Below, one piece after another: positions 22,263 to 33,166 of a stretch of DNA of 64,000 nucleotides (position 1 is the stretch's first letter; each line of letters starts with the position of its first letter). The notes below the pieces were generated by a model, which searched no databases, was not told where the DNA came from, and saw only the letters and a list, made by a program, of their open reading frames with translations. The stretch covers positions 88,754-152,753 of the forward strand of contig JAGFNQ010000883.1 of the NCBI GenBank assembly GCA_024364735.1, written 5' to 3'. This DNA is from Boesenbergia rotunda. Its lineage: Eukaryota > Streptophyta > Magnoliopsida > Zingiberales > Zingiberaceae. The translations under genes were made by a program, and so were the position numbers.

Positions 22263-23460
22263 CCATTCCTTCTCACTCTACTCGATGATTATAATTTTCT
22301 TGTTGTCTATTGTTGGATATTTGATGCTTAAACAAAAAAAATAATTAAGACCAAATATGATTTTGCAAAGGAAATTCAAGGTGTCATCAATCGATGAAAG
22401 TCAGAATTGACTTCAAAAATAAAATCTACGTTTCGCGTGAATGAATTTAGACTATTAATTTGCTCAAAACCGATTACGGATGAATTAGAAATTAATTAAT
22501 TAAAGTTAGCCCAAAATTTGCATAAAAGGAAGTAGATGTGAATTAATCCCACATTTGAAATTTCCAAAGGGTTTTACTTCCTTATATACGTTCATGTGTT
22601 AATGAAATTAAAAAGAAACACAGGTAGTCTCTTCTCACAGGCGAGCAGGTGCTCGCACTAGCGAGCCTGCCACTCGCCACGCGTGCACGTGCGCAATGTG
22701 CGCTTTATTGGCGTACTTTGCATTTCGTATCATCGCGAGGAGCATTGAGGAGCTTAAATTTATACTCCAGGTGAGGAGCTTAAATTTATACTCCAGGTGA
22801 CGTGACATGACATATGATGTGGCAGTGCCTGCGTGACACTTAGATAAGAGGAGAGAAATGACTGTATTACTGACTGGGCAAACAAATGGGAACCATTGAA
22901 TCGAAGATGGGTGCTGGATCGCATGTGATGCGATCCGGAGGGTTGATCGTGAAGAGTCACGATTTGACCGTTGGTGAAGAGAGACTTGATCTGAAGCGTT
23001 AGGTTAAATCTGGCGTTGAGATCAAAGAGATATCTGAAAGGTTACAACCATTCAGATCTGATGGATGAGATCAAAGGGAGATCTGAAGAGTTACAACCCT
23101 TCAAATCGAACGACCTAGATTAATCCTAAACCAAAGGTCACACCCACTCACCAAAGGGTACCTCACCTCTTCCCTTGTATAAATAAAGTCCTCTAGATGA
23201 TGGATTCATTCATTCAATCATTAAAGTCATTAGCATTCATCCCATCATGTGCATCCAGAGTTCGAAAAGCCTACGAGAAGGTGGGAAAACTAATTGTTAC
23301 TCTTCGTGAGCACCTATAGTGGAGCAATATCATTTTACGGAGATAGTGTCCAATACTACCCTCGACGAAATTATCTCAGTTTGAATCCTCCCTGGTAACT
23401 TACCCGGACGATGCCCCCAAACAATCCTAAAACAATATTCTACAATTATTATAAAATAAT
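22263..23460 (+). other. Unassigned stretch with LTR-like promoter features
   Basis: It holds a TGTTGGATATTTGATGC start-like sequence at about 22313, a 26-bp unit (GAGGAGCTTAAATTTATACT...) duplicated in tandem at 22747-22798, and a TATAAATAAAG box at about 23177. The sequence precedes a Copia gag, so part of it may be a 5' LTR or leader, but no matching LTR or PBS was found. Confidence 0.35.
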
Positions 23461-23533
23461 TGATGTCGCCAGGACTCGAATTGGAGACCTTCTGTGTTAA
23501 TTTGACGTGATAACCAACTACACCATGACCACA
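23461..23533 (-). pseudogene. tRNA-Val(AAC)-like pseudogene or tRNA-derived repeat
   Basis: On the minus strand it carries a perfect plant tRNA-Val D-arm and A box (TGGTGTAGTTGGTTATCAC), an AAC anticodon in TTAACAC, the variable-region AAGGTC and a weakened T arm (ATTCGAGTCC). The acceptor stem keeps only about 4 of 7 pairs and the anticodon stem has lost a base. It is not expected to be functional and could be the head of a SINE. Confidence 0.7.
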
Positions 23534-23580
23534 AAATTAAAAATCATTCACTCTACAATAAAGTTATTTTGCAAACTGAT

Positions 23581-24640
23581 ATGGCATTGATCAACGACGT
23601 TCCGACCGTCGTTCCGCATGGAGAGAAGCCGGAGAAATTCAAAGGAGCTGACTTCAAACGACGTCAATAGAAGATGTTGTTCTATCTGACAACGCTAAAC
23701 CACGTACGATTTTTGCGTGAAGACCCACCAGCCATTAAGGAAGGTGATGCTAACAGCAAGGCAGCAAGCGATGCATAGTCGCATAGAGATTTCATGTGCC
23801 GCAACTATGTTCTCAACGCATTGGACGACACGTTGTATAACGTGTATAGTCCGATGGAGATGGCAAAAACTCTATGGGAATCACTAGAGAATAAATACAA
23901 AATCAAAAACACCAGATTGAAAAAATTCATCGTCGGTCGGTTTCTGGACTTCAAGATGGTGGATTCCAAGAGTGTGACGTCTCAAGTCCAAGACATGCAA
24001 CTTATACTGCATGATCTGGATGCCGAAGACATGAAGCTGAACGAGTCGTTTAAAGTAGCCGCGGTAATCGAGAAACTCCCTCCGTCGTGGAAGGATTTCA
24101 ATAATTACCTCAAGCACAAGAAAAAGGAGATGAGACTTGAAGACCTGATCTTGAGGCTCCGAATAGAGGAGGATAATCGAAAGTTATCTGACTTTAGAGA
24201 AATGAAGCGGGCTATCGACGAGATTTCCAACATGGTTGAGCTAAACGCCAAGAAGTCGAAGCAATTCAAGAAGAAGGCTCAAAGCAAGAAATTTAAGGGC
24301 TCGTGCTACAACTGCGGAAAGCCAAGACACCTGTCCAAAGATTGTAGACGCCCGAAGAAACCAACCAAGAGTCAGAAGGATGTTGTAAACCATGTCGCAA
24401 CTTCTGATGACAAGCTCCCCGATTTATCGAAATTGGATCTCATTGCAGTCGTGTTTGAAGCCAACACGGTGGTGAACAACCCGAAGCAGTGTTGGATTGA
24501 TACTAGAGCAATGCATCACATCTGTTCGGATAAGACAATGTTCTCCAAGTATACTCCGATAAGTGGAAGAAAGCTCTATATGGGCAATTCCACTACATCA
24601 TCGATTGTCAGACTCGAAAAAGTTATCCTGAAGATGACAT
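23581..24640 (+). pseudogene. TNT1-like Copia gag and start of protease, broken
   Basis: The frame starts MALINDVPTVVPHGEKPEKF at 23581, with stops at about 23668 and 23776. From 23794 it is open and covers the gag domain (KFIVGRFLDFKMVDSK, VIEKLPPSWKDFNNYLKHKK, LILRLRIEEDNRKL) and a CCHC knuckle CYNCGKPRHLSKDC (about 24304-24345). The protease box reads CWIDTRAMHH where DSGA is normal, so the active site has lost its Ser-Gly. Coding ends at about 24640, where a SIRE LTR fragment begins. The tail of the frame to 24759 is LTR sequence. It is probably the left part of the host element whose right part resumes at 49118, but that link is inferred. Confidence 0.85.
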
Positions 24641-25139
24641 CGACTCCAAGGGAAGCCGAGGAAGTAGACTTCAAGGGCATACGCGAAGGATGGCATGGAG
24701 GCAAGCCGCGGGCTTGTGTGTGCATCCGAGGGACGAAAGCCAAGGAAGAGAACTTCTAGGGGCAAGCCAAGGGAGTGGACTTCAAGGCATACGCGAAGGG
24801 TCACTACTAGAATTTTTGCATTCAACAACACATAATCGATAACGATTTTTTGATAAAATGTTGTCTTATGTCAATTTAACAACAGTTTTAGTATTAACCG
24901 TTGTTGTTGTTGGTCTGTATACGTAAAAAGACAACAGTAAGAACAAAATGTTGTCGTATGTATACTCAACGACAATAGTTATAAAATAACTGTTGTCTAT
25001 AGGCGGGATTTACAACAACTGATGTGATAAACTGTTGTCTATTATGACAATAGACAACAGTTATATTAAACTGTTATTGTTGTATTGTTGTGTTGTTCAA
25101 GCAATAAACAAAATCAACGGTGGATATCCAACTGCAAAA

Positions 25140-26064
25140 AAACAACGAACTATTGAATCCTCATTCTCTTATTTTTCGATCCTTAATCATCTTTTTTCTC
25201 GTCGCACAAACCCCTAATCTTTTCTCTTCCTCGCTCGCCAACCACCCAAACCCCCGACCATTTCCGCTTCTCTCACACAAACCCCTCGCAGCCACGAGTC
25301 GACGCCTCTCCCCCTTCTTCATCGCCCGAGTCGAAGGAAGCCCCGAGAGCGGCGGTTCCTTTCACCCTCGCGAGGTGAGCCCCGACTCCTCTCGCTCTCT
25401 TCTTCTTCATCGCGCAAGCAAGGAGGCGACGCCTCCTCACTTACCTTTTCTTCTTCCTCGATCGCGTGCCTAGCTACTGACGCCCAGGCAAGCAGTACCC
25501 TGCGTCAACACCGCATCTTCATCGCTAGCTACGACAGGCGAATTGCTCCTTCCCGGCTGAGTGCCACTGCCAGCGACCCTCCTAGTGAGTTGAGATCGCT
25601 ATTGATTATTTTTGGTACCGTGAGTTGGAGCTAACCTAGTCCTCTTCCTAGGGATTTCTGGAAATTAGGGCTCTTGCATGTGGCTGGGTTTCTTCTGATC
25701 GAAACAGAAAGGGGCAGAGGAAAGCTTGGTGTGTGGGTTTTCAGGTAAGACTTGGTTGTGATCTTCATTCTTGGATGTTTCCCTTTGGATTCCCAAATTG
25801 CATTAGCTAGGTTTAGTTGAGCTTTGATTCCCAAATTGCATTAGCTAGGTTTAGACGATTACCAACCTAGCTTAGTAGTTTCATTTTTTTTTCCATAATG
25901 CTTTCCTACTATTGTGCTTGTTTGTTCATATGTTGATTTTCACATATGTTTGGAAAACTTATCTGGATAATTAATCGACATGGAAAGAAAAGGATATATA
26001 TATTAATGATGAGTTTATATCTTTCGTGCACTTGTTCTATTTTGAAAAGCTCTTTATTTTGCAG
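25140..26064 (+). other. CACTA interior: CT-rich leader-like sequence and intron-like DNA
   Basis: A CT/GC-rich stretch with several short open frames (25120-25473) resembles a 5' UTR and first exon, but I recognise no protein. A ~33-bp tandem duplication around GATTCCCAAATTGCATTAGC lies at about 25784-25851. It may be the 5' part of the captured gene, but the DNMT2 N-terminal motifs were not found. Confidence 0.45.
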
Positions 26065-29000
26065 GCTAAAAGAGAACCTTTTGCTTTTAGGAATCCGTGC
26101 TTCAATAACTCAATTCTTTGCACACCATCTCCCTTCATTTTGTCCAAGGATGCTTACTCCAAAATAAGCTTGATGAAACAAATATAAACCATGAAAACTT
26201 TGAGTCTGTTTGTCAGCCTATCATGACCTTTCTAGAAACAGATTTGTTTGCCCAAAATCAACAAGAGTGCATGGGAGAGGTTGTTGTTTCCAAGGTGGAG
26301 TCTGAATTTGATACTGATCAAACACCAAGTACAACTAAACACTTGCAGACCACTGACATTGATAAAGTTTATGAAGAGGCAGAAGAAGGTGAAACTTGTT
26401 AGTGATATGAGAGAAGTGTCCTAAGGCAATCACCTTATGATTGTAAACATTTATTTTAATAAATGATAATTCACTATTTGAGTATACATGTTTGTGTATT
26501 TGATTGGGATCTTAAACTCATCTACTGAATGTCCATAATATAATTCACAGCATAAGAGAATTTGTGATGGGATCACAACTAGTGATTATCTCTACATGTG
26601 CAATTGTGAAATATTGAAAGTATCCCTAGTCGATGAATTGATAAAAACGGACACTATCAATTCTGTTGAGACTAGCATGGGTTATTCTCTAATCAGCTGA
26701 TTCTCACTGGCTGGTGACATTGGGATGTCCGGAGATAAACATGGATGCTAGTTAAGGGAACTAGTTCATTGGAGTGACTAGCTGTAAAACTTCATATGGT
26801 AATCTATAAAGATATGTCACTGAAGTTATTATTGCAGCTTAAGTGCGATGTTCCTTTGACTTGCGATGTTCAAGTCATCTTGGTCATGGAGACTTATACT
26901 TTAACATCTTAAGCAAGCATCTCCAAGGAGGTGTGAACCCAGGATAATTGGGTATAAGCCGAAGTGCCCGAAGATGTTTGAACAGCCTACAAAGGATTCA
27001 CCACTCCTTGCAAGGAGATGTATACTCAGGCCTATCGTCGGATTGTTACTCAAAGCCTCTGGCCAGAGCATATCATGTTTAGAGTGCGAGTCTCTAAAAT
27101 ACATGAGAGTAATTAGAAATCCAAAGGACGAGAAAGACATTACTTGGGCTAGGTGTGACGTAGTCAGCCTAGTGGGGACTGACACAAATAGACCGTGTCC
27201 TGAACCAAGTGGGTATAAGATGGTGAAGGGAATGGGGCACGATTCATTAGAGCTGCTGAAGGGTTTCGGAATTACTTCTGAGGTCAAACCGTTGATCTTT
27301 CGATTAATTGGGGATCGTGATGTACTACTAGGTGTCACTCATGATCGTTCTATAATTGGTTAATTATAGACGGCCAACATAAATCGAAAGCCTATTTAGT
27401 CACACGCACTACGAGTAATCCGAGGGATTTAAAATGAGTTGAAAATTGGATTTTCCGATCAAGAGAAATAAGTCGAATCTGAGTTAATCAGAGGCGCAAC
27501 GGAAACTAAAAATGGCTAAGTCTTTTGAAGGCTTATTGGGCGAATTAAATTAGATTAATTCGCGATCGGTTCGGCTTGGTTTGGCCGACCAAAGAGGGTG
27601 CCAACCCCCTTTGGTTTGGCCGGCCACAATAAGGGGATAAAACCAATTTATTTGGTTTAATTAATAAAATAAATCTAGCGCGATTTATTTTATAAATTAT
27701 GGATAAATAAATTTGTGTAAAGAAATTTATATAAATAAATTTATAGAAATTTATTCTTTTATGGAAATTAAAATGATCCATGAAATGGTTTATTTTAATT
27801 TTATAAAATCAATTATGAATTGATTTGTCCATAATAAGAAAGTTTATAAATTTCTTATAAAATTTATTCCATAATAAAAGGAGAAGAAGTATTTGTTTTA
27901 TTATAAAGTTAGTTATAATAAAACTTGGTTTAAACTGAATAATTCATAAGAGAATTTATAGGATAAATTTGTTATGAAAATTCCGTTAAGAGGAAACTTG
28001 GCAAGGGAGAGATTACTATATAAAGGAACCAAGGCTAGGCTTAAGTTCCTTGATCAATAGAGTAATCAAGAGATTAACTCTCTCCCTCTCTCTCTCTTAT
28101 TCTCTTCCTCTCTTCTCTATTCCCCTAGGGCCGGCGCCCCTAGCAATCCCTAGGGCCGGCGCCCCTTGCCTCCAAGGGCCGGCGCACCTTCTTCTCCATA
28201 AGTTGCCGTGAGCCATCAACACCGAGGAGAAGCCAACCAAGAAGAAGAACAAGCGGATTACATCTCCTTCCTTGCCGGAATTTTGATTCCGTTAACTTGG
28301 TGGTTAGTTTCCTATCTTTTCTCTTGTTGTTCTAGTTGTGCCTTTAGAGAATCTAGTAGTTCTCGTCGGCACAAAACTCGTGACTTTGCGAAGTCATCCC
28401 GAAGAGAACTCGGTGTGGACGCGAATAGAGGTGGAGCTTCCAAGGGACGCTACGGTTGGATCTCGTCCCTTACTTCGAGTTACGCGAGGTACTTGGTAAA
28501 TTAGTTTACTTTTCCGTAAAGTTTTATTTTATGATCATGTCCACACACCATAAGGTTGCATGCTAGATACGTGGTTAGAATAATTTGAGAAATTATTTTA
28601 TGCTAATTCTTCCGCTGCACGTAAAAATTTAGAATTTTACGAACCCGTATCCTTGTCAACATGCACCCGATCCCAACAAAACTTGCATAAATTCTCGGAA
28701 CACATATTTTGTTCCACCAAGTTTGATCGAAAGATGGGGAAGTGCCATGGGTATCCTCATAATTTTTGTCTCATTTATTATTAAACACTAGATTTACAAG
28801 GCATCTTGACTATTGATTATCTGAGTCAATTCTTTGACAATGGACAGATATCGTCTTTCCAGAGTCTAAGCGTTGCTGTTGTTTTACCAAGAGTTATTTT
28901 CGTTATGTAAAGGGCACTGGGTCCTTATTGGCTACTTGTGGGGTATAATGCCCTCTTTCTCCCTTTTTTTTCTGAATAATTGATAAATATTGTTCATTTT

Positions 29001-29480
29001 CTAACACTTACATTAATATTTGCTATCCGATGATCTTTCTCCTTATTCGTTTTAATAGCACACTAACTCATGGCTTGAAGCACTCTCCTTGAAAGAGCTT
29101 GGACTTCGTTATTTTACGCCTCGAGAGGTAGGCATTTAGTACATAATTACTTGACAAGTATCCATGCCAACTTCTGTGGTTTGAAAGTTTACAATCTATT
29201 TTAGGTTGCTAATTTTCATTCTTTTCCGCCGGATTTTCAATTTCCATCACATGTAAACTTGAGGCAAAGGTGAGTTTTTCCAAGGTCCTGTGTAGTAGTG
29301 ACTTTATATTGCAGTAGTATTATTAGATCAGACTGTAGTTTGCCAAGATTTATTTGTAAAATACATGAAATTCAAATGTACTTTTGGATAAACTGGATTT
29401 ATAATAATTTATTTGTCACTTCTCATTCGCTATCGAACACTTAGGAGAATAGTAGGCGATGTGGGCATTTTGTTGTTGGA
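26065..29480 (+). pseudogene. DNMT2: Captured DNMT2 (tRNA cytosine-5 methyltransferase) 3' gene fragment
   Basis: DNMT2/TRDMT1 methylates cytosine 38 of tRNA-Asp and related tRNAs. The pieces are: 26065-26140 (AKREPFAFRNPCFNNSILC, after an AG acceptor); 26190-26396 (FESVCQPIMTFLE, frame shifted); 28684-28750 (FVPPSLIERWGSAM, after the solo LTR); 28848-28942 (KRCCCFTKSYFRYVKGTGSL, with the DNMT2-specific CFT motif); 29059-29127 (WLEALSLKELGLRYFTPRE); 29205-29269 (VANFHSFPPDFQFPSHVNLR); and a worn last exon near 29424-29480. GT donors and AG acceptors lie at the borders. The catalytic N-terminal half is absent. A stop at about 26179 and a 2.3-kb LTR within the exon disable it. It lies wholly between the CACTA ends. 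Confidence 0.85.
26397..28678 (+). mobile_element. Solo LTR of Copia family A, copy A2 (2282 bp)
   Basis: It starts TGTTAGTGATATGAG and ends GATCCCAACA. The target duplication AAACT is at 26392-26396 and 28679-28683. It sits inside a captured DNMT2 exon, and removing it with one AAACT restores reading from GETC into INSRNTYFVPP. TATATAAAGG lies at 28017-28026, followed by CT-rich repeats and GGGCCGGCGCC boxes. Confidence 0.95.
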
Positions 29481-31030
29481 TAGGTGGATCAAGTCTGGTT
29501 TTTCTCAAGGGGTTCCATTAGATCAATATGTTAAAAGAATTTCTCAAGGGTTTCTCAAGTTTAGTTGAGCAAGGCTGTAAATGTCTAAATAAGCCAAGCT
29601 AGAAGTTTCCTTATAATTGCAAGTGCTGATACATGCATATCTTTTTTGTTTGTTTGTTTGTTAATTTGTTATTTTTGTTGTTTGTTGATACATATCTTCA
29701 TGGATCATTTTTTATTAGACATATGCATTTAATAGAATAACTAATTAGAGTGTTTGTTCTCTTTTTTTCCAGCTGCAGGGACTTGTTCGTGATCATGTTC
29801 GAAGACCATTAATCTGACCTTCCAAGCTATAATTTTTGTGATTTGAACTTCATTGTAAGTTTAGTTGGGTCAGAATTATATATAATTTGAACTCTTATAA
29901 TTTGGGTCAGAAGATACTTTAGTGGTTTCGTCTGTAGAAAGGTTTTTGGACAGAAGATACTTTTGTGGTTTCGTCTGTAGAAAGGTTGTGGTGGATCTTT
30001 ATTGTAAATATGTTGATGATGTTTGATATATATAGTTTTTGTTTCGAGGTTAAATTATTGCCTTTTAATTGAAAATATAATGGAAATATCTTTGTTGTCA
30101 AATTGATATGAAACTGTTGTGAAACAGTACAAACGCACAACAAGTTTTATTGATATACGACAACGGTTATAAAACTGTGATAAACGACAACAGTGAAAAT
30201 CCTAAACGACAACAGTGATAAACTGTTGTTATTGATATACGGCAACGGTTATAAAACTGTTGTCAAATATAATAAAAGACAACAGTGAAAAACTGTTGTC
30301 AAAATGTTGTCGAATGTGATATACGACAACAGTGAGTCACTGTTGTCGTAGACCCCCCCTTTAACAACATGACCTTTAACAACAGTGGTATTTGACATAC
30401 GACAACAGTGATTCACTGTTGTTGAATGCATTTTTTCTAGTAGTGGGCGGTCTTCGGAATGAGTGTGAGAGAAAATGTAAGATGGGCAATCGACTGCGGT
30501 TGGGGCCGTCGACTGCCAGAACTCACAGAGGGATCAATCGACTGGTCCTAGACCAGTTGACTGATCAGTTCAAAAATCTAGCCGTTGGCTAGCGACTGGC
30601 TGGGACCAGTCGACTGCCCTTGGAGTAGTCGACTGGCGTCGAGATTGGACTATTTTGTGAACAGTCCTCTCCTCTATTTAAGGAGAAGTTTTGAGCAGAA
30701 TAGGGTTGCGGTTCTAGAGAATAGAATCCTATTCTAAGTGCTCAAAGTCTAATTCTCTTCCTCTCACTTTCTTTTCTACTTTATAAAGAGGAAGAGAGCA
30801 TCTTGTGAAGGTTTCTCCACCTTGAAGGAGAGTTTTATAGTGAAGCTTGTGTGCACGGTGTGAATCCTTGGATTAGTCACCTCTCGGAGGTGGATACCAA
30901 GTAAATCAGGGGGTTAGCATTGTTTTTATTGTTTATTGATTTTGTTCTTGTGCTTTCACTAACACTTTTGTAGAGAAAATCGAAAAGAAGCTATTCACCC
31001 CCTCTAGCTTAACGCCAAGATCCCAACAAG

Positions 31031-31042
31031 TGGTATCAGAGC
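31031..31042 (+). promoter_or_regulatory. Primer-binding site of SIRE-3
   Basis: TGGTATCAGAGC lies two bases (AG) after the 5' LTR end, matching initiator-Met tRNA. Confidence 0.9.
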
Positions 31043-31076
31043 CCGGTTCATTTTGGAAGAACTCACCGTCAACCGG

Positions 31077-33161
31077 TGTTAGTGATATGAGAGAAGTGTC
31101 CTAAGGCAATCGCCTTATGATTGTAATCATTTATTTTAATAAATGAATATTCACTATTTGAGTATACATGTTTGTGTATTTGATTGAGATCTTAAACTCA
31201 TTTACTAAATGTCCGCAATACAATTCACAGCATGAAAGAATTTGTGAAGAATTCACAACTAGTGATTATCTCTACATGTGCAATTGTGAAGTATTGAAAT
31301 TGTCCCTAGTCGATGAATTGATAAAAATGGACACTATCAATTCTGTTGAGACTAGCATGGGTTATTCTCAAATCAGCTGATTCTCACTGGCTGGTGACAT
31401 TGAGATATCCGGAGATAAACATGAATGCTAGTTAAGGGAACTAGTTCATTGGAGTGACTGACTATAAAACTTCATATGGTAGTCTACATATAGATATGTC
31501 AGTGAAGTTCTTACTGCAGCTTAAGTGCGATGTTCCTTTGACTTGCGGTGTTCAAGTCATCTTGGTCATGGAGACTTATACTTTGACATCTTAAGCTAGC
31601 ATCTCCAAGGAGGTGGGGACCTAGGATGATTGGGTATAAGCCGAAGTGCCCGAAGATGTTTGAACAGCCTATAAAGGATTCACCACTCCTTGCGAGGAGA
31701 TGTATACCCGAGGCCTATCGTCGAATTGTTACTCGAAGCCTCTGGCCAGAGCATGACATGTTCAGAGTATGAATCTCATAAATACATGAGAGTAATTAGA
31801 ATCCGTAGGACGTGGAAACAATACTTGGGCTAGGTGTGACGTAGTCAGCCTAGTGGGGACTGACACACATAGACCATGTCTTGAACCAAGTGGGTATAAG
31901 ATGGTGAAGGGAATGGGGCACGATTCATTATAGCTGCTGAAGGGTTTCAGAATTGTTTCTGAGGTCAACCGTTGATCTTTCGATTAATTGGTGATCATGA
32001 TGTACTACTAGGTGCCACTCATGATCGTTCTATAATTGATTAATTATAGACGACCAACATAAATCGAAAGCCTATTTAGTCGCACGCACTACGAGTAATC
32101 CGAGGGATTTAAAACGAGTTGAAAATTAGATTTTCCAATCAAGAGAGATTAGGTCGAATCTGAATTTTTCAGAGACGCATCGGAAGCGTAAAATGGCTAA
32201 GTCTTTTGAAGACTTAATAGATGAATTAAATAAGTTTAATTCATTGGGGCTTGGCTTGGATGGGCCGGCCAAAGAGGGCCTCCATCCTCTTTGCTTGGTC
32301 GGCCACAACAAAGGGAGAGAACCAAGTTTTGGTTCAATTTATAAAATAAACCAAGTGTGGTTTGTTTTATAAAATTATGGATGATATAAATTTTTATATA
32401 ATAAACCAAGGTTTGGTTTATTTTTCATGGAAATTAAAATGAACCATGGATTGGTTTATTTTATAAAATCAATCATGGATTGATTTACCATGATAAGGAA
32501 ATTTATTCCATAGGAGAGAAGAGACTTGATTGATTTTTTATCATGAATTAAAATATGATTTTAACCATGATATAAAATCAAACTTAGCATGATGGAATAA
32601 GTTATTCCATATTTAAGAGGCTTGATGGTTGAGAGGCCACTATATAAAGGACCCAAGGTAAGGCTTGGGCAATAATCATAGAGATGAAGGCATAGGCCCT
32701 CTCACTCTCTTTCTCTCCTTCTCCTCTTCTTGTCGTGCACCAACCAACCCCAAGAAGGAGCACCAGCCGACCATCCTTTTGTGGTTAGTCTTCCGACTTC
32801 TCTCTTGGTTTTTCTTGTCGTGTTCTCGAAGAATCTAGTAGTTCTCGAGAACATGAAACTCTTGACTTTGCGAAGTCATCCCAAAGATACTCGGCGTGGA
32901 CGCGAATAGAGGCGGAGCTTCCAAGGGACGCTTACGGTTGGATCTCGTCCCTTACTTCGAGTTACGCGAGGTAATACATAAATTAGTTTATGTTTCTGCA
33001 AAATTTCAAATATATGATCATGTCTACACAAGATAAAATTGCATGCTTAGATGTGTGGTTAAATGATTTAGAGAAATTATTTATGTTAAACCTTCCGCTG
33101 CACATAATTAATTTTAAAATTACGAACCCGCATCCATGTCAACATGCACCCGGTCCCAACA
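31077..33161 (+). mobile_element. Solo LTR of Copia family A, copy A3 (2085 bp)
   Basis: It starts TGTTAGTGATATGAG and ends GGTCCCAACA. The target duplication ACCGG is at 31072-31076 and 33162-33166. TATATAAAGG lies at 32641-32650. It is the shortest of the five copies, lacking part of the AT-rich central expansions seen in A2, A4 and A5. Confidence 0.95.
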
Positions 33162-33166
33162 ACCGG

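Larger units (their letters stand above)
24802..30445 (+). mobile_element. Non-autonomous CACTA (En/Spm) transposon carrying a captured gene
   Basis: Ends are CACTACTAGAATTTTTGCA on the left and, on the opposite strand, CACTACTAGAAAAAATGCA on the right, about 28 bp of inverted repeat with few mismatches. The target duplication is GGT on the left and GGC on the right, inferred by comparison with the uninterrupted LTR at 48535-48545. Subterminal regions (24870-25090, 30120-30425) are packed with GACAACAGT and ACTGTTGTC in both orientations, typical transposase-binding arrays. No transposase was recognised. Without the solo LTR inside it, the element is about 3.36 kb. The interior holds a GC-rich 5'-UTR-like stretch (25140-25620) and DNMT2 exons. 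Confidence 0.92.
24641..31028 (+). repeat. 5' LTR of SIRE-3, left-truncated and split by a CACTA element
   Basis: The pieces 24641-24801 and 30446-31028 together match the 3' LTR right part (48378-49117) with few differences. The first ~170 bp of the LTR, seen at 38793-38958, are missing. It ends GATCCCAACA. A CTCTATTTAAGGAG promoter-like box lies at about 30672, and CAGTCGACTG-type palindromes lie at about 30487-30635. Confidence 0.85.

Noticed and set aside
26901..27363. Overlapping ORFs of 129 and 145 codons on both strands
   Set aside because: The same frames recur in every family A LTR (for example 54891-55244 and 62025-62345); they are LTR sequence, not genes.
24802..30445. CACTA interior considered as an autonomous element with transposase
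   Set aside because: No transposase motif was found; the recognisable coding content is DNMT2-like and the rest is leader or intron-like.
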